Positions 36,336 through 48,540 of a DNA stretch of 64,000 bases are shown here, one piece after another. The translations under genes and the position numbers were made by a program. The notes under the pieces are model-generated. The model ran no database searches. It was given only the letters and a program-made list of their open reading frames with translations, and was not told where the DNA came from. The DNA is from Gnetum montanum. Taxonomy: Eukaryota > Streptophyta > Gnetopsida > Gnetales > Gnetaceae. Position 1 is the first letter of the stretch, and every line of letters begins with the position of its first letter. The stretch covers positions 555,692-619,691 of the forward strand of contig MNCI01019132.1 of the NCBI GenBank assembly GCA_015680685.1, written 5' to 3'.

Positions 36336-37278
36336 TGATCAGCATCAAAGTGTCACATCAAGGGATCCCTATTGATGTGGCCTCATTAACGGGCCTCCAT
36401 TTACGAGGCCCCATTTACGTGGTCTTGCCCCATTGACGAGGCTTCATCGACGTAGCATTTACTACGTTGACGAGGCCCCATCAACACAACCCTAGAGAAA
36501 AAACTATAAATACGAGCTCCCAACCGTGTTTATGAGCATGAGATTCATAGTGGTAGCAAAGCTCTTGTAGTTTGTCTATTTGAAAGTTAGAATATTTTTC
36601 TCAAGTGCTCACATCAAAAGTCACTGAGTGTATGAATCTTTATTCAAGCATTGTTGTACCTAAGCATGATAGTGTGTATGGCAATAAAGATGAGCTTCTT
36701 GATAAACCTTGCAGCATTCTAGATAACTTAAATGTTTTATTTATGCATTTATTGTTTTTATTAAATATTTAATCAATAAAGCTAAATTAGACTTTAATCA
36801 ATTAAGCTAAATTAGTTAAGTACATAAGTACGACCACTTTGAGCATAAACACATATTGGCTTGGTAATCCCAATAGTGTTATTGCTTGGTACATCCAATA
36901 GCATAGCACTTGGTAACCCAATAGTGTATATGTGGGTTTAGGATGTGTACAGAAAGTGGGACTAGATGCTTATGTTAGGACTAGCTAAAGACTAGTTAGT
37001 TAAATTAAATTAGTCATTAAATTACTTCATCTCTCTCTTTCAACATCAAAACCATAAAACACAAAATGATAAAAATCATATGCCTTGATTACACTTAACC
37101 ATACCATTATGCTTCACAAGTGTAATTGGGAAGATGATGAACGACCTATAGGGCAAGATTCACTTCCTAGAAAACTAGTGCATTGGAAACTAGAGAGTTC
37201 ACAAAATTCAACTGGATCACGTGTGAGTGCTCTATGATTCATATGGTTGGGCATAGGGGTACCCTTTACCACTCATCA
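36336..37278 (+). repeat. 5' LTR of element C
   Basis: A 943-bp LTR, TGATCA...CTCATCA. U3 has GGCCCCAT/GACGAGGC repeats (36370-36485) before TATAAATA near 36506. AATAAA is at 36683-36688. It aligns throughout with 52127-53039, with small indels. Confidence 0.92.
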
Positions 37279-37300
37279 TTAGTGTCGTTGCCAAGGACTT
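37279..37300 (+). promoter_or_regulatory. Primer-binding site of element C (tRNA-Asp type)
   Basis: TTAGTGTCGTTGCCAAGGAC directly follows the LTR. It differs by a few transitions from the TTGGCGCCGTTGCC form used by plant Athila/Tat elements. Confidence 0.7.
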
Positions 37301-37454
37301 TGTTTGTTAAAATGTGCACTATCTAGGTTTAGTGGATATTATTAATATCGTTGCATCAACCCCAAGGTCAATATCATTCCCAAATAATATAACTACAAGA
37401 GCAAAATGATATTTTATTGTTTGCAAAATGTCTTCTTCTTGTAGGTGAAATGAT

Positions 37455-39920
37455 ATGAAATTGCCAATCCCACAACAGTGCAAAGTGGTATATAGTCATC
37501 TAGATGAGTTTGTGCCTAATTTTACCTTCATCCTACATCAAGATGAGCAACTACAATGGCATGATGTGGAAGGCAACATTGTATTGCCCCTTGATCAACC
37601 TATGCCTAGGATTCTACTTCAAACTCTTAAGAAGTTAGGCATCTTAGATCTTTAAGAAGAATACATTATGAATGGCTATGAGACTCAGGACTACTATACC
37701 ACTAACACACAATGCAAGCAAGATTAACATTAGGAGAGGCATCATGAGGATGGTAAGGAAAAATAGTTTACTAATCCATTGTTCCTATTGAACCAAGATG
37801 ACAATGAGGGTCTTGCCTATGAGGACTCTCAATATAAAGATTCTCTACCCTTTGTTATTGATGATGAGGATGTGACCATGAATCTGCAATCTATAATTCA
37901 TAGTTCAGGTTTAGGGAAAGATGGCAGTCAAAGCAAGGAATCAAAAAAGCATCAAAATGATAGGAAATTTGATGAACGTGGTTGTGATAGACAAGAGGGA
38001 ATTGGTAGATTTCATGGTAGATGCAGTCCTCCTCCCTCTTCCCCCTCTTCATTTGCATCTACTTCTTCTTCCTCTTCTAATTTTGAAAGACACTGTAGAA
38101 GAAAAATCCATGATGGAGGTGAGCATAGAGGCAATAATACTAATCTCCATGCTCATAATAATCAAAGGGGCAAGAGAGGACATCATCGACGACAATGAAA
38201 TCATGATGATGATGAGCCTTTATTAGCAACTCAAAGCATGCTTAACATTTTAGAGGTAATTAAGATCCCAATTAGGCATGCGAAGGATAGTCAAATCAAG
38301 TGCTTAGACATGAACAATATCCTAAGATTTTTTAGGGGATATAACTTTGATCCACAAACACATCTATAAGCTTTCTATGATGCCTATGCCTTGTAGAACA
38401 TTGAAAATGATAGGCAAAAACTCAAACTCTTCTCCAAGATACTTATCAAGGAAGCTGAAAGCTAGTACTAGTCTTTAGAGCTAGAATCTATCCATAGATG
38501 GAGTACCATGCTAGAGCTATTCAATGATAAATATTAGATGTACTTCAGAGTGTCCAATCTGAGAAGGCAAATCCAAGTTTGGAAATAGAAAATAGATGAA
38601 TCCTTAGATGCCACCATGGGTAGATACCATTCTCTCTTACATCAATGCCCTGGCCATGGTTACTCTCAGAGGAAACAACTCTGCCACATCATATATGGGC
38701 TTAGAGTAGAAACTAGAAGAACTCTTGGTATTTATGCCCAAGGAAGATTGTCTGAACTAAGAGCTTATCAGGTAGAAAGGCTAATAGATCAGGTAGCAAA
38801 AGAAGAAGGTGAGTTGAAAAAAAAGAAAAGTGTAGAAGAATAGAATAGGGACCCTTCCATCAAGAAATGGAAGGTTTGATTCTGTGATGAGGAGGAGTCA
38901 CCACTCGATGAAGTGGTGAACCAGAAAACCTTTCCCATACAAAAATCTATTTATGATATTTCAGAAAATGTTGACAAATTATGGGACTCTTTGAATGAAA
39001 AATTCCAAACTGCTATAAAGATTATTGAAGAATCCAAAGAGCAAAATAGTGATCATAATCATAGGAGGAAAAAAGAAGCTGAACGTGCCTACCAAACAGG
39101 TAAGGGAAAAGCTGTTGTAGTAGAAGAAGTTATGGAGATAGACTCTGATGATGACATTGGTTGTGACATTTGTCAATATGAATATCCTAAGGAATGTTAC
39201 CCTATGGTGTCACACTTACATAGTATGCGGTGTATGCATTGAATCCTTGACTAGCACAAAGGTAAGCACCCAAACGATTAACTTATCCTCAAGGTAATCC
39301 AAGGTAGTTCCACTAGCAACAACAGGCTTACTATCCAAGTGGAGCTTTGCCACAACCATATGAATAATATTAATAGTGGCACCAACCACAGTCATGGGGA
39401 ATGCCACCACCAAGATAGCAGTACCCTTATAAGCAACCAAATACATACAAGTACTATGTTTAGTAACCTATCTCTCCAAGAAGTTCTACTAACCATGCAT
39501 CATTCCAAAATCACTATTACCCTCCAGAGTACCATTGAACTCATTCACCATCTACTCAAGGGAAGAACCCATATCCATACCATCCTCGACATTTGTCTGC
39601 ACACATCCCTCCACCCTTAACCTAGTTACCTCTTATTCCATCCATGTAGGGTGAAATTCCTCCACAACCACAACAATGAAATGCTACAAGGATTGTACAT
39701 TCACAATCGGCTTTCTAATCAAGTGGTTTGGATAATCGATCTAGGAAACGACCCTTTTTCCAACCCAAAAATCCTCCCAAACCCTCACAACCTAATGTGG
39801 CTGCTCATCTTGTATTTTCAACACCCTCATCCTCTGCATCAAATTGTTGGCACATTTTGGCCATTTCATGGAATAGGCTTTATAAGGTTATGGTGATTTT
39901 TGAAAAATTTAAAAGAGATT
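37455..39920 (+). pseudogene. Gag of element C
   Basis: Starts M-K-L-P-I-P just after a splice-acceptor-like TCTTCTTCTTGTAG|G (AG at 37443-37444). An N-terminal region (37455-37655) is followed by an acidic stretch. A Ser/Pro tract (38020-38080) with an Arg/His/Asn-rich segment ends in D-D-E-P-L-L-A-T near 38205-38231. The Retrotrans_gag-like domain (about 38290-38700) has M-L-E-L-F-N-D-K-Y near 38509 and Y-H-S-L-L-H-Q-C-P-G-H near 38622-38655. L-S-E-L-R-A-Y-Q-V near 38749 leads into a Lys/Glu-rich coiled coil (to 39110). A Cys motif C-D-I-C-Q-Y-x-Y-P-K-E-C lies near 39157-39200. The tail is Pro/Gln/His-rich. In-frame stops (e.g. near 37656 and 38198) break it. Confidence 0.78.
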
Positions 39921-40184
39921 TTTGAGATTCTGTTTCTTCACCTTGAAGTCTACCATGTTGATTAAGACAAGCTTTTGGCTAATTGGTTCACATCCACAAA
40001 GGCATGGTTGAATGTCCCAAAATCTTAGAGGCCTTGTTCTTGCATCCTTGAACCAACCAATACACAAAAGTTGCAGAGCCTCCTTCCAAGGACCATGTGG
40101 CCCATATGTAAAAATCTTACCATTCCATGGGATTTCATTCCTTGTTGGAATTGGACAATGAAGATTTTTCTCCTTTAAGTTCAT
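39909..40184 (-). pseudogene. Unidentified coding fragment
   Basis: A 91-codon minus-strand frame with unusual amounts of Trp, Cys and Gly (F-T-Y-G-P-H-G-P-W, C-I-G-W-F-K, Q-P-C-L-C-G-C-E-P-I). This composition is unlike random AT-rich sequence. It borders the aminopeptidase fragment. I do not recognise the family; it may be part of another captured host gene, or chance. Confidence 0.3.
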
Positions 40185-40289
40185 ACGAGATTCATTCAGC
40201 CTTGGTTATGTGAAGGTTGATATATTTGACCTGTTCCTGTTATCAAATGTCATCAACGGCATCAACCTCATTTATGGAAACATTATTGT

Positions 40290-41150
40290 GCTGTCCAAAC
40301 AACAATGAAAACCCAAGAAGGGCATTGGACCATCCAGATATAATGGCCAAATATACAACTTGGATTGAGGCTGATAAGGCATTGTATCCAGTTCTCTTGT
40401 CGAATGGTAATTTGAAGGAACATGGAGACTTAGAGGGTGGCAGGCACTATGCAGTATGGGAGGATCCTTTTAAGAAGCCTTCCTATCTTTTTGCTTTGGT
40501 TGCAGGCCAGTTAGTTAGCAGGGATGACACTTTTGTAACAAAATCGGGACGCACTGTTAACCTCCGCATTTGGACTCCTGCAGAGGACTTTTCAAAGACT
40601 GCTTATGCTATGTATTCCCTTAAAGCAGCAATGAAATGGGATGAGGATCTTGATCTTTTTAATATAGTTGCTGTACCTGATTTTAACATGGGTGCAATGG
40701 AAAACAAAAGCCTTAATATATTCAATTCAAGACTTGTCTTAGCATCCCCAGAGACAGCAACTGATAGTAATTACGCTGATGGATCTCTACTTTCAAAGAC
40801 ATGATGGGCAGGCAGTCACATGTGAAGACTTTTTGCTGCAATGAGAGATGCAAATAAATAGAATTTTTCAAATTTCTTGTTATGGTATTCACAGGCTAGA
40901 ACCCCTATTCCGCAAGTAAAATCAGATTACGACGCAGAAGAAAAAACATTTACTCTCAGGTTCAGGCAGGAAATTCCTCCTACGCCTGGCCAACTTGTCA
41001 AAAATTCAATGTTCATACCAGTGGCAATTGGTCTCTTTGTTAGAAATTTCAGTGCTCCTGGTCGTCTATATTCAGATGTAACTGACGATGATCTGTTCTT
41101 CTTACTTGCACAAGATTCTGATGAATTCAAAGGTGGAGCAGCTGAGACAG
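40290..41150 (+). pseudogene. M1-family aminopeptidase gene fragment (plant puromycin-sensitive-aminopeptidase-like), intronless and internally deleted
   Basis: Fragment of a zinc metallopeptidase that removes N-terminal residues. From D-I-M-A-K-Y-T (40339) it follows the plant M1 aminopeptidase through W-E-D-P-F-K-K-P (40460) and the exopeptidase motif G-A-M-E-N (40691-40705) to S-P-E-T-A-T-D (about 40747). It then jumps at about 40780 to a far downstream segment (Y-F-Q-R-H-D-G-Q, out of frame), skipping the HExxH zinc site. After P-P-T-P-G-Q (about 40978) and P-V-A-I-G-L (about 41019) it jumps again in frame to F-S-A-P-x-R-L-Y-S-D, ending at D-S-D-E-F (about 41133). No introns are seen, consistent with a reverse-transcribed copy. 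Without the zinc site it cannot be active. Confidence 0.85.
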
Positions 41151-41159
41151 GCCATTGAG

Positions 41160-41640
41160 GAGCTTAGCAAGCAGCGGCGGACAGAGTTCAAGGCCGGCGC
41201 GATGGCCCCAAAAACAAAAAAAAATATAATACGATGGGCACCGACGGAGAGAGACGGCAAACCAAGGCTCGGCATTTTTCTTCTTCTTTCCTTGGCCTGC
41301 AGAAATCATGGTGGTCGTTCGGGTTTTCTTGTTACTGTGTGTGTTTTTGGTCTGGTCCAGGGTTCAGGCAGAAACAGAAGAGGAGGGCTGCGCGTTGGTA
41401 GAAGATGGCGGATGAACGGCGGCTGCAGGCGGCAGGAGCAGAACAACGAACCGACGTCAACAGAAATCACGAACAGCAGCGAAAAGGACTATGCGTGGGC
41501 GGAGTATCAACAACGGATGCCGAACGCAAATCAGGGAAAGGGTTCACACCAGAACCAGATTCGAAGCACGATGGCTGAACAGGGGCAAGGCCTGATCCTG
41601 CAGCAAAACCAGAGCTGAAAGCAATGTAGGCGGATCGGTG
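41160..41640 (+). other. CpG-rich block with a short signal-peptide-like ORF
   Basis: GC-rich and CpG-rich, unlike the surrounding transposons. A 35-codon ORF at 41308-41415 begins M-V-V-V-R-V-F-L-L-L-C-V-F-L-V-W and continues R-V-Q-A-E-T-E. This looks like a secretory signal peptide with a cleavage site after the A. It could be the captured first exon of a secreted protein or chance. No other homology is recognised. Confidence 0.3.
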
Positions 41641-41828
41641 TGAGGCAGAGATCGCGGGCGTGAACGGCGGTCAGGAGAGGGGGCTTCCAAAAATAGCGTT
41701 GTGTACAGAAAACGCAGAACTGAAATGACTTGAGAAAGGTTTTATTAACTGATGCTATGCCCAAAGCAATAACATAAAAAAATATTAATACGGGCATAAA
41801 GTCACAATTTAAGTTTTAATAGGGAGTT

Positions 41829-43010
41829 TGTTGGATAAACACTTGGCCACCATAACTTTTGTTTTCTATAGTGGTAATTTTTTGTGGAAGTTGTAACTTC
41901 CTAGCCTTAATCTATGATGTTTGTAACCACCAAGGCCACTTGTCAATTGCAACCTTTTTATCTCTTTTATGGTTGAAGCCACCTAAAATTGTTGTAACCT
42001 ACCTAACTTGTTGGGCAAGAAATTTTCTAATTGGTTAGTCAAGTTACTTGAGAGAGAAGTTAGGTGAGATATTTTTGAATATGTAACTTCCCTACCTACC
42101 TTGGAACCCTATAAAAAGGCTTCAAGGGTCAAGGAAAAAAAAGGAAGTCTCACATCACACTTGGAGCAAAGAAGATTTGTAAAGAAGATTGTTTGCAAGA
42201 TGGCTTGCTAGAATAAAGATTTCAGCCTCTTTGTCATGGTCCTGTGAGTTATGCATTTCATTTTTTGTTTTGTTTAAATTGCTTAGCTAGTGGTTTAGAT
42301 AGTATCATCCTTGGCAAGTAATTTTGGGATTTTTAGATTGCTCTTACTGTTCTTGTTGCCCGATAGAAATTTCTATTAAAATTTTGCCATAGAAGCGCTT
42401 GTGTTTAAAAGCCTTAAGAGCATTTTAGTAGTAAATTTCATTATTGTGCAACGTGTGGGAACTGCTATTGGGATTGTTGTAAGAGAGCCTCTGTTTGTAG
42501 TCACGCCGTTGAACAATTCAGTAGTCGAGAGGGTTCAGAAAATCTTTGGTATTTTGATGGGACCAGAATAGCTTCTTTTTATCTTTAAAGTGAATTCTCG
42601 TGGTATTTCAATCAGAAATTGTCAAGTCTTTTAAAGGTTCTGTTTGAATGCAATCGTTGACATCTATTATCTAGTCAAAATGGAGTCTCGTACGTGGTAG
42701 TTTACGCAGCAATTTTTGGTAGCATAATAGGATTGTCTTGAAGATATTGCTTGTTTGAGCCTTGGAAGTTTGAACAATTCGTAGATATTGAATTTGGGAT
42801 AGCTTTATTGCGAAGTGTTTACTCGTGTCATTTTACCTTGTTTAAATATTTGAGGTCTACACAAATCTGCTTTCTTTTCTTTTCTGCTTATTTCCATCGA
42901 ATCTTGCTCTATTTCTAGTTTTCTTGTGGAACTATCTCTTTCTCTGGGGAAAATTAGGAGTAGATTGCGGAGTTGTGCTCAAATGTTTTTGCAAAATTTT
43001 ATTTGTTACA
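41829..43010 (+). repeat. Copia-type LTR
   Basis: About 1.18 kb from TGTTGGATAAAC to TTGTTACA (TGT...ACA ends), with a CTATAAAAAGG TATA box near 42111. It is preceded by a purine run (AATAGGGAGTT) and followed two bases later by a decayed tRNA-Met-type PBS (AGGTATTATAAGG). It could be a 5' or 3' LTR; no partner LTR is in the window. Confidence 0.5.
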
Positions 43011-43314
43011 AGTAGGTATTATAAGGACCGCGTAGACTAGGCAGTTGAACAAAATAGGAAATTTTCAAGAACTCACAGTACTTGGCAAAGTTGGCTGAAT
43101 CTCTTTAACGTAAGTCATTTGTAGTTCACACATAACGCACTTGTTACATTTTACACAACCACAACAGCACACACACATACTCACATTAACTACTGAGTTT
43201 ATTTGGAGGTATCTGGGCCTTGGTGTTGCCAGAGACCAGCAGGCACCTAAATCCTGTTCAAGGACACTCGTTGGCGGTCGCATCCCAAACGGTCGCCAAC
43301 ACAAATACATTCAA

Positions 43315-46300
43315 GTACCCTTCAAACCAAACACCACCTCAGATCCATACTATGATGTTAACTCATGTTGTTTTTGATTATATCAAGGCTGGAAATCTTT
43401 GCATGAAAAGATCTAACCTAAAAAGTCCATTGATTTACTTACAAATCATTAGACATCAACCATGCAAGGCTCTTCTTGATTCTGGTTTCAATGTCAATCT
43501 CATCTCTCATGACATGTACAAGGCTTAGAACCTACTACCTCTCGAGGAGAGCAACATTCATTTAGAATTGATAGATCAATCAATCCCTATCCCTTTGGGA
43601 TTAGTGAAGGATATTATGACTATAGTTTGCAGGTGGTCCTATCCTGCTAATTTTTTGGTTATCAAGGTGGAAAATTGCAAAGGTGACTTCCCCAACATTA
43701 TGGGAAGGGCATGGTTAAGCATAGTTGATGCATGAATGGGCATAAGGGATGTCTTCTTGGAAATCTCCAAGGAGAATGAATTTGGACATTTAGAGAAGAA
43801 TTCTGTTCCATCCATCACATACAATGATAATGGGTGCAATTGCATGCAGAAAATATAGTCCATTAAAAGCACATTCATAAAAGCATGCAATCAGTATGCA
43901 TAAGAAACAAATATTCAAAGGTGTCTATATGCAATTGCCACAAAATAGGAGGACACTCGATGGCTAATAGATGACTCTAATAGTAGCACATTATGCATGA
44001 AACCTACTGAGAGCTTGACATGCACCTATGTCAAAAGCATAGATGTACTTAAGCAAGTTCATCGCCAACTCTTTGATAATGAAGATGATGATACTTGTTT
44101 TGGAGAGTTGGAAATCCCTAATAATTTTAAGCAAGAGCCCCTCGAGTTAAAAACTCTACCAACTAGCATGGAGTACACATTTTTAAACAATGGCAAGCTA
44201 GTCATAATCAATGCAAATCTTGCTTCTAAATAAAAAGATAAGCTATTGTAGGTCATCAACAAATGGCAAATAGCCTTTGCTTGGTCATATCCCAAACTAA
44301 TAGGAATCGATCCAAGGATATGCCAGCATCGCATCTACACCAACCTAGCCATGTAGCCAAGAAGATAACCATAAAGATAGATGAACCCCAAGTTGAAGTA
44401 GATCATCAAGGAGGAAATAAAACAAATCCTTGAGGTAAGGTTCATCTATTGCATTATGAATAGTGAGTGGATTAGCCCACTCATAATTGTGCCAAAGAAA
44501 GGTGGTAAGTGGTGGGTCTACACTGACTTCAAGTTGTTGAACATAGCAACATTTAAAGATCACTTTTCATTGTCATTTGTGGTTCAAGTGTTGGACACCA
44601 TCTCTAGGCATTTCTATTATAGCTTCTTGGATGGTTATAGTGGCTATAATCAAATCCAAATTGCACTAGAAGATTAAGCCAAGAAAATATTGTAAGATGT
44701 TGTTTGATTTGTGCAATGCCCCTATAACATTTCAATGCCTAGTCCTTAGCATTTTCCAATAGCAGATTAATAGCAAGGTAGAAGTCTTTATGGATGACAT
44801 CTCTACCTATGGAGTTACATCTAAGTAAGCTTTGGAATGCCTTGAGCAAGTTCTAAAAAGATGTGTTAAAATAAACCTTAGGCTTAGTTGGCAAAAAAGC
44901 CATTTAATAGTCCAAGAAGGAATAGTACTAGGGCACAAAATTACTCAAGTAGGGATTGAGGTACACCTTAAAAAGATAAAGGTGATCCAAGGAATCACAC
45001 GCCAACCAGAGATAGTTAAAGATGTCTGATCATTCCTTAGACATACTAGATACTACCAGTGATTTATAGAGAATTTCTCTAAGATTAAAAAGTTGTTGGT
45101 TGAGCTTATGATGAAAGATGCTCTGTTCATCTAGATCAAGGAGTGTGAACATGCATTCCAACTACTAAAGGAGAAACTCGTAGAAACTCTAATTCTATGG
45201 GCATGAGACTGGTCAAGACCATTTCATATAATCATAGATGCATCTAATTATGCCTTGGAAGCTATGCTTATGTAGTTGGATGATAAGAAATATCCATATT
45301 ACATCCACTATGTGAGCCAAAACATTGCGGGTGCACATAAGAAAGAACTGATGGTAGTGGTATATGCTCTTAAAAAGTTTAGGCACTATATGCTTGGTTA
45401 TAAAGTATTTGTGCACATAAATCATAGTGCCATCTACTTTCTGATGAACAAGCTGATGGTGAGTCCTCATATAATGTGGTGGCTTGTGATCTTATAGGAA
45501 TTTGATCTCATAATGGTAGATCTAAAAGGAATTGAGAATGTGATTGTTGACCACCTCTCTTAGTTATGATGGGATAATAAAGAAGAGGAGAGTCCACTCT
45601 CTGATCAGTTTTCATGAAAACTCTTCTTTATAGGAGTAATAAATGACCAAGTTCTCATTGAACCAAAATGATATGATGGCATCCTCATTTACCTTCTCAC
45701 TCAGGTGATGCCACCAGAACTAGACTTGAGGAAGAAGCAATAGTTTCTTCATTAGGCAAAGTACTTCATGGAAATTAACAAACACCTTTACAAGATGTGT
45801 GTCGATGGCCTGGTTCATTGGTGTGTCCCTGATATGGATTAACTACATGTTCTCTAGGACACTCACGAAGGTCCTTATGGAGGCCACTAAGTAGGGGCAC
45901 ACACGATCATAAAAATTCTAATGATAGGATACTACTGGCCTACAATCTTCAAGGACATTCATCAATTTGTTTGATCTTGTGAACGTTGTCAAAGAGATGG
46001 TGGGATGATCACATGAATGGAGGGTCCTCAATAGTGGATTCAACCACTAGAGTCTTTTAACATATGAGGCATTAACTTCATGGGTTCCATCACACCCATG
46101 TACAATGGAAAAGCACATATTATCGTGGTAGGTGACAACTGCATCAAACGGGTAAAAGTAGTAGTTGTCACTGATTGTACATCATCCACTATTGCTATAT
46201 TTGTATAACCAAATGTTGTAAATAGGTTTGGGGTGCCACGTGCACTAATTTTTGATAATGGAACTCATTTTATAGGTGCCACTTTTCAAAAACTTATGCA

Positions 46301-46960
46301 ACGCTTGGGGGTTCAACATAAATTAACAACACCTTATCACCCCAAGCCATTGGTCAAGTAGAGGTAACTAATTGAGAGATCGCAAAGATCTTAACAAGGA
46401 CCATAACCAAATATAGGAGAGATTAGAGCACAAAACTCAACGATGCCCTATGGACCTACTGCTCAACATGGAAACTCCCTATTGGCTACTCTTTCGATGA
46501 GTTAGTGTACAGAAAACTTTCAACACTCCCAATTCAATCCAAGATCCATACACTCTCAACAGCTTGCAATCTAAATCTTGACCTAAGCCTAGCATAAAGA
46601 GAAAGATTGATCAACCTAAACATGCTAGACAAAAATTGATTGGTGGCCCTATTCTTGAATGAAGTGCACAAGGCATTCAACAAACAATGACATGACCTTA
46701 GAATATGGAAAGTGAAATTTCAACCTAGAGATAAGGTTCTCTACTGGAATCCCACACATGTACCTCAAAAAACCAAATTCCAAACATCACCAAAACCTTA
46801 TATAATTTTTGAAACCTTTTCTTTTGGGGCCATGACCATATACAAACCAGAGAGTCCAAATAAAAAGTAGTTGGTCAACATTCAACAAGTAAAGCTTTTC
46901 CATGAGCCCAAGCAAGCCAATGCAAAACTACCTTAATAGATGGACAACCATGCTCAATTT
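43315..46960 (+). pseudogene. Pol of element C: protease, reverse transcriptase, RNase H, integrase
   Basis: Polyprotein that copies and inserts a gypsy element. Retropepsin: L-L-D-S-G near 43472-43486, with N-L-I-S after it. RT: S-E-W-I-S-P-L-I-I-V-P-K-K-G-G from 44460, F-L-D-G-Y-S-G-Y-N-Q-I near 44620-44655, catalytic F-M-D-D at 44787-44798 and G-I-V-L-G-H-K-I near 44916. RNase H: I-I-D-A-S-N-Y-A-L near 45228, then H-Y-M-L-G-Y-K and N-H-S-A-I-Y. Integrase: zinc H-H near 45860-45890 and C-E-R-C near 45974; catalytic core with I-F-D-N-G-T-H-F near 46249-46273 and P-Y-H-P-K near 46325; C-terminal Q-P-R-D-K-V-L-Y-W-N-P. The features and order are those of Athila/Tat-type elements. Many stops and shifts; dead. 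Confidence 0.88.
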
Positions 46961-48540
46961 TTTAGATCTCCTCCTTTCAACTCAATCATAAGGGAGATGG
47001 CCATCTATGCTAAATCATCCATATGGCTCCTTAGTTTTTCTATTTTTTTTCCACGTTTTTGATTTTGCAATTTATTTATTTTACAACTTTTTGATTTTCA
47101 AAATTTTTCCTATTTTTACACTATTTTTGTTTTACACCATTATTAGTACATTTGAATCTTTATTGGATATTTTACACTTTCTTATATATTCTACTCTGTT
47201 TTATTTAAGTGTTTTCAAATTTTTGCTAATAAAAGTGCTTTATTGCCAGTAAGACATAATGGTGTTGTGGATGTTACTAATGGTGGTTTGTGATTTATGT
47301 TTTGTTTGCTAATGTTTGGTTTCTATTTTTGAATTTTTGTACTAATGACTTAGTCATGGTTTCTCTTTCATGGAATAGGCAGTGAGTCCATGCCATCCAC
47401 CCATCCACAAGCTCTATGGTTTTCCTTGTTTTGGAAGTTTGAGGTCCCTTTCATTAAAGAAAGTTTTAATTAATTTGTAACCTTGGTAGTTTCCAGAACT
47501 AGCAAGTACTTAAAGGTTTCAATAGGGCATGATTTCAAGGGGACTCAATACTCTTTATACTCTTCTACTTACTTGAGTGCTTAAGTGTTTTTCATGGACT
47601 TCATGCTGTTCCATTCTAACCACTAATAGGAAGTCTGATAAAGTCTTTGCATGGTGTGGTTCCCATCAAAAGAGAAGAAAAAAACAAATACAAAATACAA
47701 AAAAAAAAACATGATGGAAATTCAAAGCACATCCCTTAGACAAATAAATGGGCTACAAGCACTAGTTATGGGACTAGAAAGACATGCACCCATGTCTAAA
47801 GGTTTCCTCTAACTAACGCATGCTCTCTCTTCCTACTTCCCTTTTCTTCTCTTTATGGAATGGTGGTTGTTTTGTGGGTGCAGTCTTGTGTCTTGATGGG
47901 ATGGGTCAATCTTAGAGTGGTGATGCGAAGTCACTGAAAGAGATTGGTTTTGGTCTAAACTAAAGATGGATATTCTTCTTTCATTTTAAACATGACCTCT
48001 ACAAGGGACTTCTTATGACCTTAATGTGAAATTTCATTCCACCTTTCCATCATCCATTTATGCTATCCATAACTCACCTCACTACTAGTGTCCATGTTCT
48101 TGATTCTGTGTCTTGGTCTAACATATTTGAATTCCTAGGTAGAATCTTCTGAGTTTTGGTTCTTAACTTCTACTGACCATTATTCACTTATAGGTATCAT
48201 GGACTCCTTAGGTTGATCTTATGCAAGGGCAAAAAGTCCATGTGCCTAATATGGGAAGGACCCACTTACATATCCCTTTGTTGGATTCTTTAACTACCTT
48301 ATCCCTAGGCATTCTTGCAAGAAGAATCTTTTGTACACCCATCTACTACATCACCATGTGTGTTTCTTTACATATTTTTTTCATTAAATACATGCTCCAT
48401 CAAAATTTTCAATTTTTAAGCTTTCAAATAACCTTTTTAATGATTTTATTATATTCTTGGTTTTTCTGGGATTCCATAGACCCCAAATTCATTGAAACTT
48501 TCCTTATATTTCTTGAGATATTCAAATTTCAAAATTCTGG
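46961..48540 (+). other. Spacer of element C between pol and 3' ORF
   Basis: Non-coding and T-rich. It begins with the G-rich AATCATAAGGGAGATGG near 46981. Short blocks are shared in order with D and E: AAGCACATCCCTTAGACA near 47727, TAGTTATGGG...GAAAGACATG near 47763, and GGGAAGGACCCACTTAC near 48251. No coding potential was recognised. Confidence 0.5.

Larger units (their letters stand above)
39920..43315. mobile_element. Foreign insert in element C carrying gene fragments and a copia-type LTR
   Basis: Gag sequence of C stops near 39920 and sequence matching element B resumes near 43315 (CCTTCAAACCAAA, compare 54381). Between them lie an unidentified minus-strand frame, an aminopeptidase fragment, a CpG-rich block with a signal-peptide-like ORF, and a TGT...ACA LTR. 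Exact edges and a target duplication were not found, so this may be one chimeric element or several events. Confidence 0.55.

Noticed and set aside
36370-36485. CRISPR-like or satellite array from GGCCCC repeats
   Set aside because: Units are short, degenerate and confined to U3; no regular spacers.
37921-38226. 101-codon frame overlapping C gag
   Set aside because: Overlaps the true gag frame; low-complexity Leu/Ile translation of the Ser/Pro tract.
41088-41618. 176-codon frame as a fused aminopeptidase extension
   Set aside because: It is in a different register from the aminopeptidase part, and the translation is Arg/Gly/Gln-rich without recognisable domain.
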